Shown: positions 58,131 through 64,000 of the stretch, in pieces
Layout: every line of letters begins with the position of its first letter
Position numbering within the stretch: position 1 is the stretch's first letter
DNA from: an uncultured Elusimicrobiales bacterium
GTDB taxonomy: Bacteria > Elusimicrobiota > Elusimicrobia > Elusimicrobiales > Elusimicrobiaceae
Assembly: GCA_944324645.1 (NCBI GenBank)
Contig: CALUXB010000002.1
Coordinates: 1-64,000 of the forward strand
Reading direction: 5' to 3'
Length of the DNA stretch: 64,000 nucleotides
Translations under genes and position numbers: made by a program
The notes under the pieces: generated by a model
Seen by the model: the letters and a program-made list of their open reading frames with translations, nothing else
Database searches by the model: none
What the model was told of the DNA's origin: nothing

Positions 58131-59272
58131 AACTGTTTTTCCGGCGCGTCATCTCCATCGCCGCCAAAGAGGCCAAGCATATCCGGCGCGACCCGTTCAC
58201 GCTGGCGGTCTCTTTGATACTGCCTTTGGTGTTTGTGGGGTTTTTCGGCTTTGTGATAGATTTGGATTACAAACATATGCCGTTGTTGGTGCGCGACAAT
58301 GACCAGTCCTCTTATTCCCGCCGTTTAATACAGCAGGCGGCCTCATCGGGTTATTTTGACGTAAGCCCCGTGCATACCCCGGCGCAGGCCGAAGATAAAG
58401 TGCTTGAAAACAGCACCAAAGCCCTGCTGGTCATTGATACGGACTTTGCCAAAAATGTGGTCCGCGCAGACGCCGCGCGCCCGGCCAAGCTCCAGCTCTT
58501 AGTAGACGGCAGCGATAATGCCCAGGCCGCCATTTTAAGCAACTATATGCAGGGCGTAGTGCAGGCGGCGCAAGGGGTATTTGTCCAGCGTGAAAACGCC
58601 GCTTCCGACGGGGCGGCCGCTGGCGCCCAAGCCTTGCGCACACGCTTTTTATTTAACCCGGAGCTCAACAGCCGCTGGTTTATTGTGCCGGCGCTGAGCA
58701 CCATTATTATAGGCTTTTTAGCTATTATTTTAACCGCGCTGACGGTGGCCAAAGAGTGGGAAAACGGCTCTATGGAGTTGTTGTTGTCCACCCCCGCTTC
58801 CCCGCTGGAAATTGTGCTGGGCAAACTGCTGCCCTACTTTGCGCTGACGTTTTTTGACGTTATGGTGGTGTTTGTGCTGGCGCTACTAGTGTTTCAAATT
58901 CCATTTTTAGGCAATTTTTTGCTCTATCTGGCGGCGTGCGCCATTTATATTACCGGGGCAGCGGCGCTGGGGCTGCTGATTTCGGTGCTGACGCGCCAGC
59001 AGCAGGCGGCTATTCAGTTCGGCTTTGCGGTGGGGTTGCTGCCGTCATTCATTTTTTCTGGCTTTATTTTTCCCATAGAAAATATGCCGCTGTTTTTCCG
59101 CTATTTGACGGCCTTGTTTCCGCAGCGGTGGTTTTTAAGCATCAGCCGCAGCCTGTTTTTAAGTGAGGCCGGGCTGAATGCACTGGCGTGGCCGCTGACG
59201 GCTATTACGCTTTTTGCCCTAACGATGATTTGCCTGGCGGTGAAAAATTTTAAAACGGATGTGGAACCGTGA
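58127..59272 (+). CDS. ABC exporter permease 1 (ABC-2 type)
   Basis: A 381-aa membrane protein with one N-terminal helix, a large extracytoplasmic domain (about 45-180) and five C-terminal helices. The ABC-2 motif ALTVAKEWENGSMELLLSTP lies after the second helix. Overlaps ATPase 2 as ATGA. YhhJ/YbhS-like. Confidence 0.92.
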   Translation: MKLFFRRVISIAAKEAKHIRRDPFTLAVSLILPLVFVGFFGFVIDLDYKHMPLLVRDNDQSSYSRRLIQQAASSGYFDVSPVHTPAQAEDKVLENSTKALLVIDTDFAKNVVRADAARPAKLQLLVDGSDNAQAAILSNYMQGVVQAAQGVFVQRENAASDGAAAGAQALRTRFLFNPELNSRWFIVPALSTIIIGFLAIILTALTVAKEWENGSMELLLSTPASPLEIVLGKLLPYFALTFFDVMVVFVLALLVFQIPFLGNFLLYLAACAIYITGAAALGLLISVLTRQQQAAIQFGFAVGLLPSFIFSGFIFPIENMPLFFRYLTALFPQRWFLSISRSLFLSEAGLNALAWPLTAITLFALTMICLAVKNFKTDVEP

Positions 59273-60387
59273 ATATACATATACGCACCGTAGCGGGGTT
59301 TATCCGCAAAGAGTTTATACAAATCTTCCGCGATCCCAAGATGATTGTGGCGTTGTTTTTTATCCCGCTGATGCAGCTGATTATGTTTGGCCTGGCGCTG
59401 ACCAGTGAAGTGAAAAACATAGAGTTTGTAGTTGTTTCCCGTCCCTCTGCCCTGGCGCGTGAAGTGCAGGCGCGCGCGCTGGCCTCAGGCTGGTTTACGC
59501 AAGTGGAAAACATTGACCCCGCCAACGTGGCAGACCCGGCCCAACTGCTCACGGGCCGCCGGGCCGAGGCGGTGCTGGTTGCCCCAGCGGAAGGGCTGGA
59601 AGCCGCCCTGGAACGCGGCGACAAGCCGGTGCAAATTTTAGTCAACGCCATTAACGCCCAGCGGGCCCAACAGGTGGACGCGTACGTCCGCCAAGTGCTG
59701 GCGCGCACCGCCGCCGCACACGGCTATAATTTGGCCGGCCCGGGGCTGATAGAATTAGACACGCGCGTGTTCTTTAACCACTATATGGACACCACCGATT
59801 TTATGGTGCCGGCGCTGCTAGTGATGTCGTCTTTTATCGTACTGTTGATTGTGTGCAGTATGTCTATTACCAAAGAAAAAGAAACCGGGACTATGGAAAA
59901 ACTGATTGCTTCCCCCGCCTCTACCCTAGAAATTCTGCTGGGCAAAACTTTGCCCTATTTCCTGCTGGGGTTGGCTATTATTGGGGCGATGCTGGCGGTG
60001 GGGATTTTTGGATTTTCGGTGGCGTGGCGGGGCTCTTTGCTACAGCTGCTTATCAATGCCGTTATTTTGATTTCCTGCGCACTTTCCACCGCCACGCTGT
60101 TAAGCACCGTCACCCACACCCAACAGCAGGCTATGATGGGCGGCGTGCTGATTTTGATGCCGGCGATATTGCTTTCCGGCGTATTTTTCCCGGTGGCCAA
60201 TATTCCGGAGGCGTTTCGCTGGGCGTGCTATTTAAACCCGATGATGTACGCTACGGCTAATTTCCGAAACGTCATCTTAAAAGGCGGCGACTGGGGACTA
60301 TTTTGGCAGTACGCTTCCGTAGCGGCGGCAATGGCGCTGGTGCTGGCGGTGGCGGCGTATAAGAATTTTAAAGCCAAGTTGAACTAA
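59269..60387 (+). CDS. ABC exporter permease 2 (ABC-2 type)
   Basis: A 372-aa paralogue of permease 1 with the same topology and the motif SITKEKETGTMEKLIASP. GTG start overlapping the previous stop (GTGA). Last gene of the seven-gene operon; the two permeases are expected to form a heterodimer. Confidence 0.92.
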   Translation: MNIHIRTVAGFIRKEFIQIFRDPKMIVALFFIPLMQLIMFGLALTSEVKNIEFVVVSRPSALAREVQARALASGWFTQVENIDPANVADPAQLLTGRRAEAVLVAPAEGLEAALERGDKPVQILVNAINAQRAQQVDAYVRQVLARTAAAHGYNLAGPGLIELDTRVFFNHYMDTTDFMVPALLVMSSFIVLLIVCSMSITKEKETGTMEKLIASPASTLEILLGKTLPYFLLGLAIIGAMLAVGIFGFSVAWRGSLLQLLINAVILISCALSTATLLSTVTHTQQQAMMGGVLILMPAILLSGVFFPVANIPEAFRWACYLNPMMYATANFRNVILKGGDWGLFWQYASVAAAMALVLAVAAYKNFKAKLN

Positions 60388-60409
60388 CGTGAAGTGAGCT
60401 GCTTTTCAA

Positions 60410-61570
60410 TTACTGACAAGAGACTGTGCGGCACAGCAAAGAGGCGGGATTTTCTTTCTGATACACACTAGCCGAAAGCGGACCCAACTGTACTGTATAA
60501 CAAGTACCCTTTTGTAAAAAAGAGGGGCCCTCTCCAGGGGCAAAATATTTTTTGGGAAAACCGGGATATTTTAAAGACAGATAACGGCCCAATACTATAA
60601 AATGCAACAAACGAAACAGTGGATCTTTTTTGGCATAGCGCAAATTTTGCTCCGCTTTCGGGTAGCGCTTTAAAAACAGTTTTCTATTGCCTGTCATTAA
60701 TTTCTGAGAAACCTGATCTCCAAAACTGCTCCGCCCTTTATGATATACAAAAAGATTAGGCACCAGCCGGTGCGAAAAGCCGGCTTTGCCAGCGCGGAAG
60801 CACCAGTCCGTCTCTTCATAATACCCGCGCCCATATACTTCATCTAACAGCCCGATTTGTTCTATAGCCTTGCGGCTAATCGCCATACAAAAACCGGTAA
60901 TATTAGGAAATAGAACACGCAAATCAGCCGATATATCCTGCACGGCTTTATCCATATCCGCCAATGGCACATCCAGCATCGTATCTTCATTATCAAAAAA
61001 GAAACTTTGGAAACTGCCGGAATTGGTCCACGGTCCGCAGGAAGCAACCGTATTATCGGTAAAAATTGGATAAAAAAGACGGCTGGCCCATTTAGCCGGC
61101 ACTTCCGTATCGGAATTAAGCAACACACAATCGTGCTCAGTCAAAGTAATTAGCCGATTCATTGTTTTGGCAAAACCGCAGTTTTGTTCATTATGCAGCA
61201 GTGTTATTTTATCGGGATAGGCGTTGGCCCATTGCTCTAACAGAGGCCATACTCTTGCATCTGGGCTGCAATCCTCCGCCAGATAAATATGAAAAGGCAA
61301 ATCCGTATTTTCCAATACACTATGCAAACAAGGATTTATATAGTCATATCCGTTATATACAGGAATCAATATATCTATTGGACGGGAAAACGCAGAAGAA
61401 CTAACAGGCCCTAATAAGGCCGCCGCCTGGTATTGAAAAGTTGGGGCGGCTTCTGCCTGGCGCACCTGGAACTGCAGCCGATATAAATTATCAGTAAATT
61501 GCTCTTTGGATAAAAAAGACTTGCATAAACGCAGCAATTCACGCTTGAATTTAAGATAGAATAATTTCAT
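60410..61570 (-). CDS. Glycosyltransferase family 2
   Basis: A 386-aa GT-A enzyme for surface polysaccharide. An N-terminal helical region is followed by DILIPVYNGYDYINPCLHSV (about 67-86), DCSPD, LLNSDTEVPAKW (DxD-like) and GFCMAISRKAIEQIGLLDE, then GYYEETDWCFRAGKAGF. Follows rfbD with 28 bp between on the same strand. It may add rhamnose made by the upstream genes; the acceptor is unknown. Confidence 0.9.
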   Translation of the reverse strand: MKLFYLKFKRELLRLCKSFLSKEQFTDNLYRLQFQVRQAEAAPTFQYQAAALLGPVSSSAFSRPIDILIPVYNGYDYINPCLHSVLENTDLPFHIYLAEDCSPDARVWPLLEQWANAYPDKITLLHNEQNCGFAKTMNRLITLTEHDCVLLNSDTEVPAKWASRLFYPIFTDNTVASCGPWTNSGSFQSFFFDNEDTMLDVPLADMDKAVQDISADLRVLFPNITGFCMAISRKAIEQIGLLDEVYGRGYYEETDWCFRAGKAGFSHRLVPNLFVYHKGRSSFGDQVSQKLMTGNRKLFLKRYPKAEQNLRYAKKDPLFRLLHFIVLGRYLSLKYPGFPKKYFAPGEGPSFLQKGTCYTVQLGPLSASVYQKENPASLLCRTVSCQ

Positions 61571-61598
61571 AATCTGTCCTTTTGTTCAACGACTTGCT

Positions 61599-62444
61599 TT
61601 AAGAAGAAAGCCGCTTTACGCATTCCGCAGCTCCCTGCGTCCAATGGTGTAAGGCCAGATGAAAAGCTTGGGCAATTTTCTGTTTATTAAGCACCGAAAA
61701 TGGCGGACGTTTCGCTTTTGTAGGATAAGCACTAGAAAGGATAGGATATACTCGGCACGGGCTTTGGACGCATTGAAGCGCATACCACGCCAAATCATAC
61801 CAAGAACAAACCCCTTCATCGGTAAAATGGTAAATCTCCCGTGTATTAGGCTGCACTTGCGGCAAAATATGCATAATAGCTTGGGCCAAATGGGGAGCGT
61901 AAGTAGGAGTGCCCACCTGGTCAAACACAACGCCTATTTCTTCTTTCTGCTGCCCCAAATGAAGCATTGTTTTAACAAAATTTTTTCCATACGGGCTATA
62001 TAACCACGCCGTACGCAATATCACAGCTGTTTGGGCGTGTTTTAAAACAGCTTCCTCTCCTAAACGTTTTGTTTTCCCATACACTCCCAGCGGATGGGCC
62101 GGAGCCGTTTCATCCAACGGAGTGTTACTGCTTCCGTCAAACACATAATCGGTGGAAATATGTATGAGAGGAATGCTGCGGGCAGCAGCCAATTTGGCTA
62201 AATTAGCCGGGCCGACGGCATTGATTTGATAGGCTAAATCCGGCTCTTCTTCAGCTTTATCCACATTGGTATAGGCTGCGCAATTAATGATGGCTTTCAA
62301 TTCCTTGTCTTGTCCATACGCAAAAACTGCCTTCTCATCTGTAATATCCAAGTCAGACACATCAGTATAAAAGGCCGCGCCTGCAGGCAAAATATCGCGC
62401 AGACAGCAGCCCAATTGCCCGTTGGCACCGGTAATTAGAAACAT
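61599..62444 (-). CDS. rfbD: dTDP-4-dehydrorhamnose reductase
   Basis: Last step in dTDP-L-rhamnose synthesis. The 281-aa SDR protein has [12 protein letters not shown] at the N terminus, HISTDYVFDGSS (near 95) and VYGKTKRLGEE with the Tyr/Lys pair. Overlaps rfbC by 10 bp. Confidence 0.95.
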   Translation of the reverse strand: MFLITGANGQLGCCLRDILPAGAAFYTDVSDLDITDEKAVFAYGQDKELKAIINCAAYTNVDKAEEEPDLAYQINAVGPANLAKLAAARSIPLIHISTDYVFDGSSNTPLDETAPAHPLGVYGKTKRLGEEAVLKHAQTAVILRTAWLYSPYGKNFVKTMLHLGQQKEEIGVVFDQVGTPTYAPHLAQAIMHILPQVQPNTREIYHFTDEGVCSWYDLAWYALQCVQSPCRVYPILSSAYPTKAKRPPFSVLNKQKIAQAFHLALHHWTQGAAECVKRLSS

Positions 62445-62998
62445 GGGTTCTCCTTATACGCAGCAAAAGAGCCGTTTTGTAAATCTTTATCAGATAAAAT
62501 AGCATTGGAAAGATCTATTTTCCAATCAATATGCAAGACAGCATCATCAAAGCGGATAGCTCCCTCAGAGGCTTTGTCATAAAAATTATCACATTTATAA
62601 GCAAACTTAGCCGTGGGGGTCAACACGGCAAAGCCGTGTGCAAAACCGCGTGGAATGAAAAATTGTTTTTTATTTTCAGCAGACAATTCCACCCCGAACC
62701 ATTGCCCAAAAGTAGGGCTCTGGCGACGCAAATCCACCGCCACATCCCACACAGCCCCCTCCAATACGCGCACCAGTTTTGCTTGGGCAAAAGGAGGTTT
62801 TTGAAAATGCAAGCCACGCAATGTATTCTGAGAAGAAAAGGACTCGTTATCCTGAACAAAATCTATACACAAGCCCGCCCTTTCCAATGTTCGTTTATTA
62901 TAAGACTCATAAAAATACCCCCTCTTATCCGCAAAAACTTGGGGGATTAACACGCAAAGCCCCTCTATAGGGGTATTAAAAAAATCCATTTTTTTCAT
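62435..62998 (-). CDS. rfbC: dTDP-4-dehydrorhamnose 3,5-epimerase
   Basis: A 187-aa cupin-fold epimerase: [33 protein letters not shown] (catalytic His), [15 protein letters not shown] and [16 protein letters not shown] 62998 with GGAGGA upstream; the start overlaps rfbA by 23 bp. Confidence 0.95.
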   Translation of the reverse strand: MKKMDFFNTPIEGLCVLIPQVFADKRGYFYESYNKRTLERAGLCIDFVQDNESFSSQNTLRGLHFQKPPFAQAKLVRVLEGAVWDVAVDLRRQSPTFGQWFGVELSAENKKQFFIPRGFAHGFAVLTPTAKFAYKCDNFYDKASEGAIRFDDAVLHIDWKIDLSNAILSDKDLQNGSFAAYKENPCF

Positions 62999-63860
62999 CC
63001 TCCGGTATGTGCAATAAATAGGCCCCATATTCCGTGTTTTTCATCAAGTTGGCACGGCGTGCCAGCTGGGCAGCGTCTATCCAGCCGTTTTTATAGGCGA
63101 TTGCTTCTAAACAAGCGATTTTAAGGCCTTGTCGGCTTTCTAAAGCTTCAATGAAAACAGAGGCTTTGATTAAATCAGAGTGGGTGCCTGTATCCAGCCA
63201 AGCCATTCCCCGGCCCATTAATTCTACGGAAAGCTCCCCCTGTTTTAAATACCATTCATTGACAGAAGTGATTTCTAATTCTCCGCGGGCGGAAGGTTTT
63301 AAATGTTTTGCAATATTTACCACTCTGTTATCATAAAAATAAAGCCCCGTTACAGCCCAGCTGGATTTGGGCACTTGTGGTTTTTCCTCAATAGAAATAG
63401 CTTTTTTCTGATTATCTATTTCCACCACGCCATAAGCGCTTGGATTTTTGACGTGATAAGCAAAAACGGTCGCCCCGCTGGAACGGGCAGCTGCCTCTTG
63501 CACCAATTTTTTCAAATCCCGTCCATAAAAAATATTGTCTCCTAAAATCAAACAAACACTATCCTGCCCGATAAAATCCGCTCCTAAAATAAACGCTTGG
63601 GCTAATCCTTCCGGCTTGGGTTGTTCTACATATGAAAAATGCACGCCATACTCTTCCCCACTGCCCAACAAGGCCTTATAAAGGGGTAAATCTTTAGGGG
63701 TGGATATAATCAAAATATCCCGTATGCCAGCCAACATAAGAACCGACAATGGATAAAAAATCATCGGCTTATCATAGACAGGAATTAACTGTTTAGATAC
63801 GGCAAAAGTGGCCGGATACAAACGGCTGCCGGTTCCACCTGCCAAAACAATTCCCTTCAT
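62976..63860 (-). CDS. rfbA: Glucose-1-phosphate thymidylyltransferase
   Basis: First enzyme of dTDP-sugar synthesis. The 294-aa protein has [18 protein letters not shown] (2-19), [18 protein letters not shown] and [19 protein letters not shown] precedes the ATG. The operon order is rfbA-rfbC-rfbD-glycosyltransferase; rfbB is not in the window. Confidence 0.96.
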   Translation of the reverse strand: MKGIVLAGGTGSRLYPATFAVSKQLIPVYDKPMIFYPLSVLMLAGIRDILIISTPKDLPLYKALLGSGEEYGVHFSYVEQPKPEGLAQAFILGADFIGQDSVCLILGDNIFYGRDLKKLVQEAAARSSGATVFAYHVKNPSAYGVVEIDNQKKAISIEEKPQVPKSSWAVTGLYFYDNRVVNIAKHLKPSARGELEITSVNEWYLKQGELSVELMGRGMAWLDTGTHSDLIKASVFIEALESRQGLKIACLEAIAYKNGWIDAAQLARRANLMKNTEYGAYLLHIPEDEKNGFF

Positions 63861-63906
63861 ATATTTCTCCTTTTATATTGCACTGCCTTTTCCCAAGAAA
63901 CAAACT

Positions 63907-64000
63907 TTATCTAAACCAATATACAAAATAACACGCGTAATAAGGCAGCCACGCATCTTTTACTATCCGCGCAAGGCGGCAAACAATCCAAAGCCGCATC
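63907..64000 (-). CDS. Possible 3' end of an upstream gene
   Basis: The minus strand is open from the window edge to a TAA at 63909-63907, reading ARIVKDAWLPYYACYFVYWF at its end, aromatic and protein-like. A second frame is also open (to TAG), so the assignment is uncertain. It could be the tail of another polysaccharide gene. Confidence 0.3.
   Translation of the reverse strand, partial: MRLWIVCRLARIVKDAWLPYYACYFVYWFR

Overview
The window looks like an Elusimicrobiota chromosome, probably a gut lineage related to Elusimicrobium. This is inferred from family signatures, not from a database search. The main clues are stand-alone type IV prepilin-like genes with the GFTLIELLVVVLIIGI signature beside unrelated genes, Gram-negative outer-membrane barrels with a TolC-type exporter, and tight housekeeping operons. 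The chromosomal backbone is moderately GC-rich. The 17.3-39.2 kb segment is clearly AT-richer, most of all between 29 and 38 kb.

Layout. 0-2.5 kb: a hexanucleotide repeat and two secreted barrel proteins. 2.6-10.8 kb: the rimP-nusA-infB operon, a DUF190 gene, then rbfA-nrnA-truB-ribF with overlapping ends. The 3' tail of infB, with its terminator, is present three times in tandem. 10.9-17.3 kb: a frameshifted prepilin, an NHL-repeat protein, acetate kinase, a DUF47-Pit phosphate transporter, an intact prepilin, a MerR regulator and two tandem tRNA-Pro genes (anticodons GGG and CGG).

17.3-39.2 kb: a composite island inserted at the 3' end of tRNA-Pro(CGG). Element A (about 17.3-36.4 kb) carries a large serine recombinase, an HNH protein, DUF2924/DUF5681 genes, a Vsr / cytosine methyltransferase / restriction endonuclease set, a terminase operon with a ParB-methyltransferase fusion, a structured RNA candidate, a GIY-YIG protein, a WYL regulator broken by one stop codon, a Gabija pair (gajA-gajB) and a DUF2971 gene. 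No capsid or tail gene is visible. Element B (about 36.4-38.2 kb) is a decayed relative with a recombinase remnant. A 22-bp copy of the tRNA 3' end plus terminator start at 39.2 kb probably marks the far edge of the composite.

39.6-51 kb: chromosomal accessory genes. The core is a divergent locus with an intact WYL regulator, a twin-AAA+ ATPase operon (with a small membrane protein, an unknown protein and an agmatine-deiminase-like enzyme) and a DnaB-like protein that has lost its Walker A motif. The promoters of these transcription units share CGACA-N6-TGTC(G/A) placed exactly 11 bp upstream of a -10 hexamer. The same box with the same spacing lies before the GIY-YIG gene of the island, whose own WYL gene is broken. 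This predicted regulon is the most interesting inference from the window. 51-60.4 kb: a TPR/CrcB operon and a TetR-controlled TolC/HlyD/two-ATPase/two-permease exporter. 60.4-64 kb: a glycosyltransferase and rfbD-rfbC-rfbA for dTDP-rhamnose.

At least three genes (rbfA, the merR-like gene and a 47-aa Cys-rich gene) have an extended -10 TGCTATAAT exactly 6 nt before ATG and no ribosome binding site, which suggests leaderless transcripts in this organism.
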